10,058 bases of DNA. It comes from Spirochaeta sp. Its GTDB lineage: Bacteria; Spirochaetota; Spirochaetia; UBA9216. The stretch is taken from NCBI GenBank assembly GCA_003454605.1, contig DMKD01000050.1, positions 1-10,058 on the forward strand, in the 5' to 3' direction. Position numbers and translations under genes: made by a program. Under the pieces are notes generated by a model that saw only the letters and a program-made list of their open reading frames with translations, was not told the origin of the DNA and searched no databases. This document shows positions 1-7,059 of the stretch, in pieces (the stretch's first letter is position 1; each line of letters starts with the position of its first letter).

Positions 1-1868
1 CTGATTTCACCCGTTTCCTGCAGGGCTTTAACAATCATTACCTTATGGTTTGGAGACACACGGGCAAAGACATTGGTGATTCTTACTAAATCCAAAAATT
101 CGGGATAACTTAAATTATCAATTTCCTCTCCTGATAAAGCATGGCCTCCTTCATCCAATAGAGCTAATTCTTTTCCAATCGCAGTTGCAGTTGATTTATG
201 ATCGCCTGTAATCATGACAACACGAATTCCTGCATTATGACAGACTTTTACAGCTTCTTTTACTTCTTCCCTGGGAGGATCTATGATGCCGACAAGGCCT
301 GTAAAAACTAAACTGCTCTCCTCTTCTTTCAGATTGCCGTAGCTTGTAATTTCTTTATAGGCAAAGCCCAGGACGCGCAGTGCATTATTAGCCATATCCT
401 GATTAGCCTGTTCGACAGTTTTAATAAAATCAGCATCAATCTTTTTAACCTTACCGTCTATCAGATAATGTGTACAAATCTTCAGCAGCTGATCAGGCGC
501 ACCTTTTGTATAGATTTGTTTCGACCCGTCTAAATCATGAACAGTACTCATGAGCTTACGATCACTATCAAACGGAAACTCATCTATTCTCGGATACTTA
601 ACTTTTAAATCTTTCTGCAGCGTTTTATTCTTAGCCGCTAAAGTAACTAGGGCCAATTCTGTCGGATCGCCAATTAAAGAATCTTTAGTGATCCTTGAAT
701 CATTACATAAAGCTCCAATCTCCACGAGTTTGGAAACATTGCTGCTTCCGCCTTTTATCCTACCATTAAAATCATATCCGGAACCTGTGACCTCAATAAT
801 TTCATGGTTATCAAATATTCTAGTAACAACCATCTTGTTCTGCGTTAGGGTGCCTGTTTTATCACTGGATATTACTGTAGTGCTGCCCAGGGTCTCAACA
901 GCGTTCAATTCTTTAACTATTGCGTTTTTATCAGCCATCTTACGCATGCCCAAGGCCAATACAACAGATATTACAGTCGGTAATCCTTCGGGAATTGCGG
1001 CCACCGCCAGGCTGACGGAGATCATAAACAGCTCTAATATTTCATCAGGGCTGTCAGTCAAATTGCTGAATCCAATTCTGATTATTCCAATAAGAAAGAT
1101 TACGGCTACTACGACAACAGAGATCAGCCCTAATAACTTGCCGAGTTTACCAATTTTTTTCTGCAGCGGGGTCATTTCATCTTCAACATCATTCAGCAAT
1201 GAAGCAATATTACCGATTTCAGTATCCATTCCTGTTTCGGTAACAACACCGATACCCCGACCGTAGGTAACGATGGTTGACATGTATCCCATGTTCAATC
1301 TATCACCTATTGGAGTTTGCTCTGTCAGTTCGACATCGCAATCTTTTTCAACCGGAACACTTTCACCCGTCAAGGCTGATTCATCTACTTTCAGGTTAAC
1401 CGTTTCAAATAATCTGATATCAGCCGGCACATAATCTCCAGCTTCGATAACAACGATATCTCCCGGAACGAGCAGATGAGAATCGATATTCTCAAGTTCA
1501 CTGTTTCTCAGAGCTTTAGAACTCGGCGCACTCAGACTTTTTAAAGCACTTACAGCATTTGAAGCCTTTCTTTCCTGAATAACACTAAGGCCCACATTTA
1601 AAACAACAATTGCTAAAATAAATATTCCGTCAGTCAAATGACCGCTTGCTATGATGCTGACAACTGCTGCGGCAATCAGTAACAGATTTAGAAACTGGGT
1701 AAGCTCACCAATAATCATGCTGATTAGAGTTTCACCCTCTTTTTCTTTTAGCTTGTTTTCTCCATATATCTTTCTCTTCTCGAAAATCTGCGCATCACTT
1801 AATCCTGTATCCTTATTAACATTGAATGCATTTAGTATTTTATCGATTTTATCTATGTATCCGTTCAT
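1..1868 (-). CDS. P2-type cation-transporting ATPase (Ca2+-ATPase-like), 3' end cut by window
   Basis: Membrane pump that couples ATP hydrolysis through an aspartyl-phosphate to cation export; Ca2+ is the likeliest ion. Reading from ATG 1868, 622 codons are visible of a family usually near 850-920 residues, so the last membrane helices lie outside. Order of landmarks: N-terminal cation-ATPase domain (LSDAQIFEKRKIYGENKL, about 23-40), first helix pair (about 55-95), actuator loop TGES (E169), helix M4 with AAIPEGLP (E294, the ion-binding Glu of P2A pumps), phosphorylation site SDKTGTLT (D336), nucleotide-binding KGAPD (K455), DPPR, and hinge TGD (D556). Ser stands where Cys often precedes SDKTGTLT. 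Start choice is uncertain: no clear SD precedes ATG 1868, and the frame is open upstream with a TTG at 1904. It lies 58 bases after the phosphoesterase on the same strand and may be cotranscribed. Family is clear; Ca2+ over Na+, K+ or Mn2+ is inference from M4. Confidence 0.93.
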   Translation of the reverse strand, partial: MNGYIDKIDKILNAFNVNKDTGLSDAQIFEKRKIYGENKLKEKEGETLISMIIGELTQFLNLLLIAAAVVSIIASGHLTDGIFILAIVVLNVGLSVIQERKASNAVSALKSLSAPSSKALRNSELENIDSHLLVPGDIVVIEAGDYVPADIRLFETVNLKVDESALTGESVPVEKDCDVELTEQTPIGDRLNMGYMSTIVTYGRGIGVVTETGMDTEIGNIASLLNDVEDEMTPLQKKIGKLGKLLGLISVVVVAVIFLIGIIRIGFSNLTDSPDEILELFMISVSLAVAAIPEGLPTVISVVLALGMRKMADKNAIVKELNAVETLGSTTVISSDKTGTLTQNKMVVTRIFDNHEIIEVTGSGYDFNGRIKGGSSNVSKLVEIGALCNDSRITKDSLIGDPTELALVTLAAKNKTLQKDLKVKYPRIDEFPFDSDRKLMSTVHDLDGSKQIYTKGAPDQLLKICTHYLIDGKVKKIDADFIKTVEQANQDMANNALRVLGFAYKEITSYGNLKEEESSLVFTGLVGIIDPPREEVKEAVKVCHNAGIRVVMITGDHKSTATAIGKELALLDEGGHALSGEEIDNLSYPEFLDLVRITNVFARVSPNHKVMIVKALQETGEI

Positions 1869-1875
1869 GTTATTA

Positions 1876-1904
1876 ACTTTATCTGTAATTTCATCTGATG
1901 ACAA
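1876..1904 (-). promoter_or_regulatory. Weak sigma70-like promoter candidate before the ATPase
   Basis: On the minus strand, TTGTCA (1904-1899) is followed after 17 bases by TAAAGT (1881-1876), which is 5 of 6 and 4 of 6 matches to the consensus. The predicted transcript start would fall at about 1869, directly before ATG 1868, giving an essentially leaderless mRNA. This would fit the missing SD. However, AT-rich spacers often give such matches by chance, and the gene may simply be read through from the phosphoesterase. Confidence 0.22.
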
Positions 1905-1926
1905 GTTCCGTAAATTTTGTTCTGAA

Positions 1927-2649
1927 TTAATTAGAGAATTGTACTATGTCTGTTTCAATACTGCATCCAATGTCTATAATCCTGTAACCAAAATCAAAGG
2001 AGTTGATCTCAATACTATCAGTATTTTTTTTTAGCTGAAAAAGAGTTGACATCGTCACGTACTGCTTTATGTTATTTTTTTCAATAAAATGATTTGTATG
2101 ATAATGACCGGAAAAAATCACAACCTTTTTGCCCAGTTTGTAAAGACGAGCTGCTGCCTCATCACGATTTGACAGCGGGAAGTTCAAATCCATAAATGTA
2201 TCACCGCAGTCTAAAACAGGATGATGCATAAAAATAATGATTTTCCGCTCTCCAACCTCTCTGCATATATTATCCATATAATTCAGTTGGGTAGTATCAA
2301 GTGAATGAAGTCGCGTATCAAGAAATATAAATACCGCATCTTCAGTCGTCTGAGAAAAGAAAATACCCGACGGTTTGCTCCTGTTGCCTAGATCATCATT
2401 ATTTCTATAATGATCAAAATCATCATGATTGCCCAGAATATACTCATATTCAAGATTGAATGATTTTACCATCATCAAAAGAGCATTAAAATCATTCGGG
2501 TCTCCATAGTCACCGGTTAATACAATTTTAGTTATTCCCCGTGACTTTATATCAGCAAGAATTATCTTAAAATTATCCATAGCGTCAAGGCATTCTGATT
2601 TAGTTATAAAATCGTTACTGTGAATATCTGTGATATGTGCTATTTTCAA
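1927..2649 (-). CDS. Calcineurin-like metallophosphoesterase (class III phosphodiesterase-like)
   Basis: Dinuclear-metal hydrolase of phosphomono- or diesters, cytoplasmic (no signal peptide or membrane segment seen); the CpdA-like size and layout suggest a cyclic-nucleotide or similar phosphodiester substrate, which is inference. All family motifs are present. With TTG 2649 as residue 1 (240 aa) they are DIH (D8, H10), GDYGD (D47), GNHDD (N74, H75), MHHP (H142/H143) and GHYH (H182, H184). I chose TTG 2649 because GGAG (2658-2655) lies five bases before it and the protein then begins directly with the first beta strand, KIAHITDIHS. The frame stays open to a GTG at 2766, which would add 39 residues. 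That GTG sits on top of the GGAGG box, and the added stretch looks like the tail of a decayed dehydrogenase, so I do not favour it. It is followed on the same strand by the ATPase gene. Confidence 0.9.
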   Translation of the reverse strand: MKIAHITDIHSNDFITKSECLDAMDNFKIILADIKSRGITKIVLTGDYGDPNDFNALLMMVKSFNLEYEYILGNHDDFDHYRNNDDLGNRSKPSGIFFSQTTEDAVFIFLDTRLHSLDTTQLNYMDNICREVGERKIIIFMHHPVLDCGDTFMDLNFPLSNRDEAAARLYKLGKKVVIFSGHYHTNHFIEKNNIKQYVTMSTLFQLKKNTDSIEINSFDFGYRIIDIGCSIETDIVQFSN

Positions 2650-2759
2650 ATCAACTCCATTACTAAAGACCTTCAAACCAGAAAACTGCAGCAAACTCCT
2701 ATAACCTGCCGGCCGATAGGCCCCAATCCAATCTGCAAAAAAGAAATGGTTCGGCTCAT
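2650..2759 (-). pseudogene. Remnant N-terminus of a Rossmann-fold (DapB-like) dehydrogenase, frameshifted
   Basis: From ATG 2759, six bases after a perfect GGAGG (2770-2766), a 28-codon frame reads MSRTISFLQIGLGPIGRQVI, then loses sense and stops at 2675-2673. It holds a GxGxxG dinucleotide-binding loop on a first beta strand, as in the DapB-like or 2,4-diaminopentanoate dehydrogenase-like group. Shifting frame near 2695-2704 gives RSLLQFSGLKVFSNGVDL, which reads like the expected helix and second strand (compare the family pattern GLKVVGxVD). Coding sense then ends where the phosphoesterase begins at 2649. So I read this as the first 35-40 residues of a dehydrogenase gene, frameshifted once and truncated. 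The alternative is a short real leader peptide whose resemblance is chance. Confidence 0.45.
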
Positions 2760-2779
2760 TCAACACCTCCGCTAAAAAG

Positions 2780-2787
2780 AGTATACT
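2780..2787. promoter_or_regulatory. Palindromic -10-like box in the divergent spacer
   Basis: AGTATACT is a perfect 8-base palindrome, so TATACT (5 of 6 to the -10 consensus) can be read in both directions. To the left it would start transcripts near 2773, just before the GGAGG at 2770-2766. To the right it would start near 2794, about 43 bases before the MFS start codon. The -35 positions are poor on both sides: TGTTAA or a neighbouring hexamer leftward, and TTCAAC (2759-2764) rightward. A shared, symmetrical -10 for both genes is inference. Confidence 0.35.
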
Positions 2788-2836
2788 TCGGGGTGTCCAT
2801 TTTTAACAGAATTATCGATTGCAGGCAGGCTAAATT

Positions 2837-3988
2837 ATGAAAAAAACATTTAAAACGATGGAAATCATTCTTCTATCCCTGGCACATCTCATGCATGATA
2901 CATTCTCAGCCTTTCTCTCTCCCCTGCTCCCGCTGCTGATTGCAAAACTGAATATGTCACTCTCCATGATCGCTTTTCTTGATATTACCAGGCGATTACC
3001 TGCCTTATTCAATCCTTTCTTAGGTTTGTTAGCTGAACGGGTGGGAATAAAGTACTTCGTTATTCTGACACCGGCAATCACTGCCGCCAGTATGACCCTT
3101 TTGGGAGTTTCGAACTCTGCACCAATAGTATTCCTTTTATTATTTATCTCGGGAGTTTCAGGAACCCTATTCCATCTTCCTTCACCGGTGATGATAAAAG
3201 AGGCTTCAGGTAATCAAGTGGGCACTGGAATGAGCTTCTTCATGGTTGGAGGCGAATTAGCCAGAACATTGGGGCCGTTGATAATTATTACTGCTGTCTC
3301 CTTCTGGTCTCTTGAAAAAATTTACAGATTGATGCCAATTGGTATAGGAGCATCAATAATTCTCTTTTATAAACTCAAGAATTTTGAACTCCACAGGCCC
3401 GTTCACAGACTCCGTCAGAGTGGAGACATCAAGAAACTTTTAATTGAGCACCACTTATTTCTTCTGGCTATTGGTGGATTTACTCTTTTTCAGGCAGGAA
3501 TAAAAAGCGCCCTGACTCTCTATCTTCCGGTTTACCTGACAGGAAAAGGAACCAGTCTCTGGATTGCCGGAGTATCTCTATCCATCCTTCAGTTCAGCGG
3601 AGTCATAGGAGCTATGGTCGCGGGAAATATTTCTGACAGCATTGGCCGAAGAAACACCTTAGTGATTGCATCAATTGGAACAGTCCTTTTTACCGCCTTA
3701 TTCATCCTTACCCAAAACGTAATTTTCCTCGGGTTCTTAGGTTTTTTTCTTCTATCCACCGGGCCTGTATTAATGGCAAGCGTTCAGGACACAGAGACCG
3801 CAATGCCTACCTTCATGAATAGTATTTATATGACTGTAAACTTCGGTGTAGGCTCGCTGGCAGTCTTTGCCGTAGGTCTGATGGGAGATATAATCGGATT
3901 GGATAAAACATACATAGTTTTTTGTGTCTTTGCGTTAGGAATGATCCCCATGGCGTTTCTCATTCAGAAAACACGTTATCACCGATAG
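2837..3988 (+). CDS. MFS transporter, fosmidomycin-resistance (Fsr)-like branch
   Basis: Predicted inner-membrane, proton-coupled exporter of the major facilitator superfamily; 383 residues, about 12 hydrophobic segments in two six-helix halves split by a basic linker near 180-205. The N-terminus, with LAHLMHDTFSAFLSPLLPLL (15-34), resembles the Fsr/drug-efflux branch, where a similar His-Asp-Ser/Thr-Phe pattern opens helix 1. The motif-A copy between the halves' equivalent helices reads GNISDSIGRRNTL (263-275); the N-half copy is reduced to GLLAERVGIKYF (63-74). ATG 2837 has a modest SD (AGG at 2826-2828). The next ATG at residue 8 would also give a full first helix. The flavodoxin-ferredoxin gene follows after 35 bases and is probably in the same transcript. 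Fold is certain; substrate is unknown, and fosmidomycin resistance is only a family label. Confidence 0.88.
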   Translation: MKKTFKTMEIILLSLAHLMHDTFSAFLSPLLPLLIAKLNMSLSMIAFLDITRRLPALFNPFLGLLAERVGIKYFVILTPAITAASMTLLGVSNSAPIVFLLLFISGVSGTLFHLPSPVMIKEASGNQVGTGMSFFMVGGELARTLGPLIIITAVSFWSLEKIYRLMPIGIGASIILFYKLKNFELHRPVHRLRQSGDIKKLLIEHHLFLLAIGGFTLFQAGIKSALTLYLPVYLTGKGTSLWIAGVSLSILQFSGVIGAMVAGNISDSIGRRNTLVIASIGTVLFTALFILTQNVIFLGFLGFFLLSTGPVLMASVQDTETAMPTFMNSIYMTVNFGVGSLAVFAVGLMGDIIGLDKTYIVFCVFALGMIPMAFLIQKTRYHR

Positions 3989-4007
3989 CCGCTCGTTGGG
4001 ATATTGT

Positions 4008-4015
4008 AAGGAAGG
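4008..4015 (+). promoter_or_regulatory. Strong ribosome binding site that fixes a TTG start
   Basis: AAGGAAGG lies eight bases before TTG 4024. No ATG or GTG near it is in the flavodoxin frame, and the protein starting at that TTG begins right at the first flavodoxin strand. The site therefore decides the start against an upstream in-frame ATG at 3922, which is inside the MFS gene. Confidence 0.7.
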
Positions 4016-4023
4016 TAATAATT

Positions 4024-4797
4024 TTGGATAAAATACTGTATTTCAGCGGTACCGGCAACACCGCTTTCATTGCCGAACATATTGAAAAAAGACTGATGGA
4101 TGAGGGGGTGGATGTTTCAAGCGAAAGAATTGAAGAATCCGATCCCGGGAACTGTCGAGGTATCGACACTCTCTATTTCGGGTTTCCTGTATACGCCTGC
4201 GATATGCCGGGGTTTCTCATAGAGTATATCGAAGCTCTGCCGGAAGGAAATGGTACTCCGGTCAGGCTTTTCAATACTATGGCATTTTTCAGCGGAAAGG
4301 CCATGCTGCGCGCCGCGGTCCTCTTCGCGGATAAGGGTTATTCCATCACCTCCTTCTTTGAAAAGAAAATGCCCGGATCTGACGGACTCGCCCTCCTGAA
4401 AAAAGGAGGAAGAACGGCCGAAAAACTGCTTTCAAATTTTAATAATGATATGTCGGATCTGTATCAGTGGATGAAAGAAAATGAAAAAATTAGAAATGTA
4501 CAAAAACCAATTGATATAGGCGGAAGAGTCATCGGTTTTCTGATGAATAAAATAGAGGGAGTGATGAAAAAGAAGTACAGGACGGATGAACGCTGTATTT
4601 CCTGCGGTCTATGTACCAGAATATGTCCCGTAGGTAATATCCAGATGGTAGATAAGAAAATTCAATTTGGAAATAATTGCATCCTCTGTATGAGATGTAT
4701 CCACCAATGCCCAGTTGAGGCGATACAGATTGGTAAGATGACAGTAGATAAATTCCGATATAAAGGTCCAGAAGGAGATTTTTACCCTGGACTCTAA
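4024..4797 (+). CDS. EFR1-type flavodoxin/ferredoxin fusion protein
   Basis: Cytoplasmic electron-transfer protein joining an FMN-binding flavodoxin-like domain to a two-cluster bacterial ferredoxin. With TTG 4024 as residue 1 it has 257 residues, the usual EFR1 size. The flavodoxin part begins KILYFSGTGNTAFIAEHI (SGTGNT at 8-13 binds the FMN phosphate) and has YFGFPVYACDMPG in the second half of the fold. The C-terminal part has two CxxCxxCxxxCP motifs, at C191/C194/C197/C201 and C219/C222/C225/C229, each of which should bind a 4Fe-4S cluster. It lies 35 bases after the MFS gene and has its own strong SD, so it is probably cotranscribed. Its TAA overlaps the TAG of the converging gene. Such proteins are typical of anaerobes. 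The redox partner is unknown: nothing in the MFS gene asks for electrons, so the pairing may only reflect a shared stress response. Confidence 0.9.
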   Translation: MDKILYFSGTGNTAFIAEHIEKRLMDEGVDVSSERIEESDPGNCRGIDTLYFGFPVYACDMPGFLIEYIEALPEGNGTPVRLFNTMAFFSGKAMLRAAVLFADKGYSITSFFEKKMPGSDGLALLKKGGRTAEKLLSNFNNDMSDLYQWMKENEKIRNVQKPIDIGGRVIGFLMNKIEGVMKKKYRTDERCISCGLCTRICPVGNIQMVDKKIQFGNNCILCMRCIHQCPVEAIQIGKMTVDKFRYKGPEGDFYPGL

Positions 4798-5927
4798 GAT
4801 AAAAAAACGACCAGAATATAAACGTAATGCGCTGTAACCCCTGCTGCTACACCCCCGATTGTATGTGACAAGATTGCCTTTGAAGTCAATTTTCTATACC
4901 CCAATGAATCCATCATAGCTATATGTGTCGACAGATAACCCGACCAGCACATTCCTATAGCTGTAAACACAGCAATATCACCGCCTTTTACCAGCCCCTC
5001 ACTAACAAAACGCGGGACAAGGGCTAACGCTGCCCCCACCGCGCCAAGAGCAGTGATCGGGAAGGCTATTGCATCAGGAGACGTGAAACCAAAGAGGATT
5101 TTCATGGGATAATATAAAACCTTTCCAAGAAGAGGCAGCACCGGTACTCCCTGAAAAGCAGAACCGTCATATCCGGAGTCTCCCGGACCGAAGGTCATCA
5201 TAAGGACAAGGGTGCATATTACAAGAACCCCGGGAACAATCTGAAACCCTATTTCAAGACCGTTTTTCCCCCCTTCAAGAAGTGAGCTCAGTATACGCTG
5301 AAAAACATTCCCGTCACGGATTTCACGCCCGATAGGTTTCATGGTCCTCTTCTCGTTAATTCTTATTTTTCCGTCTATGCCGAATTCCTTTCTCGTAAAT
5401 CTCAGCATTATCCGCGTTGATACAATGGAACCTGCAACAGCACCGAGATTCCCGATAAAAGCTTCTTTAAAAAATCCCTGCGCCATCATAAAGGCCGTAA
5501 CGATCAGCCCCATACCGAATGCAGTTCCAAAATTCGCCAAAGCAGGTTTCTGATATTCATCAAAATTATCAATGAATGAAGCGTCCTTGGACAACGCAAT
5601 TATTGCTGGATTATCTGATATATAGGTTGATAACGCACCGATAGCCGAAACTCCCGGCATTCGCCATATTAAACGAACAATCGGTGCAAGAATCCAGTTT
5701 AACAATTCAAGAACTCCGAATTCAGCCAAAAAACTTCCGAATGCTCCCGACAGGACTGTGATTGCCATTATGAAGAATACTGTGTTTAATAGAAGATCAT
5801 GAGCCGTTGCCATAAGTGTAGAGAAAAAGTTCGACAATCCCATTTCTATACTGAAAAAAACCAGAGCTCCGACAAGGGCCAGCAATAATAGAACAGTTTG
5901 AATTCCAAAAGCCTTTTTAGTTCTCAT
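4794..5927 (-). CDS. Gate (nucleoside-recognition) domain membrane protein, CD0519/CD1768-like
   Basis: Polytopic inner-membrane protein of 377 residues with about nine or ten hydrophobic segments and a charged cytoplasmic stretch near 180-205. The diagnostic part is PGVSAIGALSTYISDNPA (91-108), a loop typical of the nucleoside-recognition/Gate family found in spore-maturation and nucleoside-transporter relatives; the whole layout recalls the CD0519/CD1768 group. A second half (about 215-375) has similar hydrophobic character, with TSPDAIAFPITALGAVGAAL. I start at ATG 5927 because GGAGG (5937-5933) lies five bases before it; an in-frame ATG at 5951 has no SD and falls within the promoter candidate. 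It converges on the flavodoxin-ferredoxin gene, the stop codons overlapping at 4795-4796, and diverges from the GNAT gene. Substrate unknown; transport or gating of a nucleoside-like solute is only a family-based guess. Confidence 0.82.
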   Translation of the reverse strand: MRTKKAFGIQTVLLLLALVGALVFFSIEMGLSNFFSTLMATAHDLLLNTVFFIMAITVLSGAFGSFLAEFGVLELLNWILAPIVRLIWRMPGVSAIGALSTYISDNPAIIALSKDASFIDNFDEYQKPALANFGTAFGMGLIVTAFMMAQGFFKEAFIGNLGAVAGSIVSTRIMLRFTRKEFGIDGKIRINEKRTMKPIGREIRDGNVFQRILSSLLEGGKNGLEIGFQIVPGVLVICTLVLMMTFGPGDSGYDGSAFQGVPVLPLLGKVLYYPMKILFGFTSPDAIAFPITALGAVGAALALVPRFVSEGLVKGGDIAVFTAIGMCWSGYLSTHIAMMDSLGYRKLTSKAILSHTIGGVAAGVTAHYVYILVVFLS

Positions 5928-5942
5928 AATATCCTCCAGTTT

Positions 5943-5971
5943 TTTATACATCTCACGAGCTTGTTTGTCTA
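5943..5971 (-). promoter_or_regulatory. Sigma70-like promoter for the Gate-domain gene
   Basis: On the minus strand TAGACA (5971-5966), a 17-base spacer and TATAAA (5948-5943) match the consensus at 5 of 6 positions each. Transcription would begin near 5936-5937, at the first bases of the GGAGG that serves ATG 5927. The leader would then be only about ten bases, practically the ribosome binding site itself. Confidence 0.5.
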
Positions 5972-6007
5972 CATTATTTTTTGAATTAGTAACCGGTCAT
6001 CTTGGTA

Positions 6008-6036
6008 TTGAATGAATCTGGTTCAGCCGATAGAAT
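6008..6036 (+). promoter_or_regulatory. Sigma70-like promoter for the tandem GNAT gene
   Basis: TTGAAT (6008-6013), 17 bases, then TAGAAT (6031-6036) match the consensus at 4 of 6 and 5 of 6 positions. The start of transcription would be near 6043, leaving a leader of about 34 bases that contains the GAAAGGA ribosome binding site. The rest of the spacer 5928-6076 holds only the opposing promoter; I see no hairpin or operator of note. Confidence 0.4.
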
Positions 6037-6076
6037 TCAAAGCTATAGAGTGAAGTTAATATTGAAAGGATACAAA

Positions 6077-7039
6077 ATGTATATAGCAGAGTTTTCTGAC
6101 AGATATATTGAAGAAGCCGCTGTTCTTCTGCAGCAAGCTCAAAAAACTGAATTTGAATCAGCTGAAATAGATTATCAGGCCTCCAAAGAGCTGTGTAGAA
6201 ACCGAATTGAAAAAGAACTGAAAAGCGATGTCTCCGGAGCTTATATGGTGTTTGAAGATGACAAGCTAATGGGCTACGCCATAGCCGTGATTAAAAGAGA
6301 TGCAGACTGGGGAAACAGTGGCTGGGTTAATATCGGAGGATGGGCATTGAAGCCTGAAGCTGAAGATCTGCTTCCGTATCTCTATCAGCGGATTGCTGAA
6401 GAATGGGTTAAGCAGAATATTTTCCGCCACACCTTTGTTGTATTTGCGCATTCGGAAAAACATTTAGACAAACTTTTTGATCTGGGTTTCGGTAAACAAC
6501 AGTCGTATGCCCTGCTTGATTTAACCGGTTATGCGATTGTTCCTGTAACATCTGAGAATCTAAACGTCAGGAAGGCCGCTGCTGCCGATCAGGCTCAGCT
6601 GTCCGGCTTTTCAAGACTCATTGCAGATTTCCAGACTAAGTCTCCATGCTTTGCCGGAGCACCTGAAAGCTATTTGAAACAGCTGGATGATGGTTTTGCA
6701 GAATTAACCGCCGATACCGATATTGACCTCTACATTATTGAGTCAGAAGATAAACTTGTTGGTTATCAGGGTTATTATGAAGAGGATCTAAATCTCTTTA
6801 TCCCTGAAAAGAGTACTGAGTTAGCTGTTTCAGCCATCCATGAAGATTATCGCGGATCCGGAGGCGGATACCAGCTTACATCATATTGTTTGAATGAACA
6901 AAAAAAGAAAGGTTTAGAATTCGTATTAACCGACTGGCGCAGTACAAATCTACTTTCAAGCAAATTCTGGTCGAGAATGGGTTTTCAGTCTATCGCACAT
7001 CGATTAGTCAGACTGATTGATCCAATAAGCATGAAATAG
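6077..7039 (+). CDS. Two-lobed GNAT-family acetyltransferase
   Basis: Probable acyl-CoA-dependent N-acetyltransferase, 320 residues, soluble, made of two GNAT-like lobes. The C-terminal lobe (about 162-316) looks catalytic: after strands DIDLYIIESEDKLVGYQGYY comes the acetyl-CoA pyrophosphate loop HEDYRGSGGGYQL (255-267; R-G-S-G-G-G), then DWRSTNLLSSKFWSRMGF (286-303), the usual Asn-x-x-(x)-x-x-x-W/Y-x-x-x-G-F end of the fold. The N-terminal lobe (1-155) keeps the strand pattern (AYMVFEDDKLMGYAIAV, LFDLGFGKQQSYALLDL) but has no R/Q-x-x-G-x-G/A loop, so it probably binds substrate or is structural. ATG 6077 is preceded by GAAAGGA; an in-frame TTG at 6002 has no SD and would put the promoter inside the gene. 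It appears monocistronic: a new promoter follows at 7081. The acceptor substrate is unknown. Confidence 0.85.
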   Translation: MYIAEFSDRYIEEAAVLLQQAQKTEFESAEIDYQASKELCRNRIEKELKSDVSGAYMVFEDDKLMGYAIAVIKRDADWGNSGWVNIGGWALKPEAEDLLPYLYQRIAEEWVKQNIFRHTFVVFAHSEKHLDKLFDLGFGKQQSYALLDLTGYAIVPVTSENLNVRKAAAADQAQLSGFSRLIADFQTKSPCFAGAPESYLKQLDDGFAELTADTDIDLYIIESEDKLVGYQGYYEEDLNLFIPEKSTELAVSAIHEDYRGSGGGYQLTSYCLNEQKKKGLEFVLTDWRSTNLLSSKFWSRMGFQSIAHRLVRLIDPISMK

Positions 7040-7059
7040 TTTTTATAACAACGGAAAAG

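Noticed and set aside
550..1266. A 238-codon plus-strand open frame.
   Set aside because: It is the antisense shadow of the P-type ATPase, whose conserved motifs are read on the minus strand across the same bases.
2011..2032. AATACT/AGTATT hairpin with a three-base loop followed by a run of T on the plus strand, resembling an intrinsic terminator.
   Set aside because: It lies inside the phosphoesterase coding sequence on the opposite strand, the stem is only six mostly A/T pairs, and no plus-strand gene ends before it.
1651..2034. A 127-codon plus-strand open frame rich in hydrophobic residues.
   Set aside because: It crosses the ATPase start and the phosphoesterase end antisense, has no SD of note and shows no recognisable domain.
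3922..4023. A 34-residue N-terminal extension of the flavodoxin-ferredoxin.
   Set aside because: Most of it is the MFS tail read in another frame. The strong SD at 4008-4015 and the flavodoxin fold both point to TTG 4024.
4766..4792. GTCCAG/CTGGAC stem with a 15-base loop at the convergent gene ends.
   Set aside because: The stem is short, the loop large and no T run follows on either strand, so it is not supported as a terminator.
6002..6076. A 25-residue N-terminal extension of the tandem GNAT from TTG 6002.
   Set aside because: No SD precedes that TTG, the stretch overlaps the likely promoter, and ATG 6077 has GAAAGGA before it.
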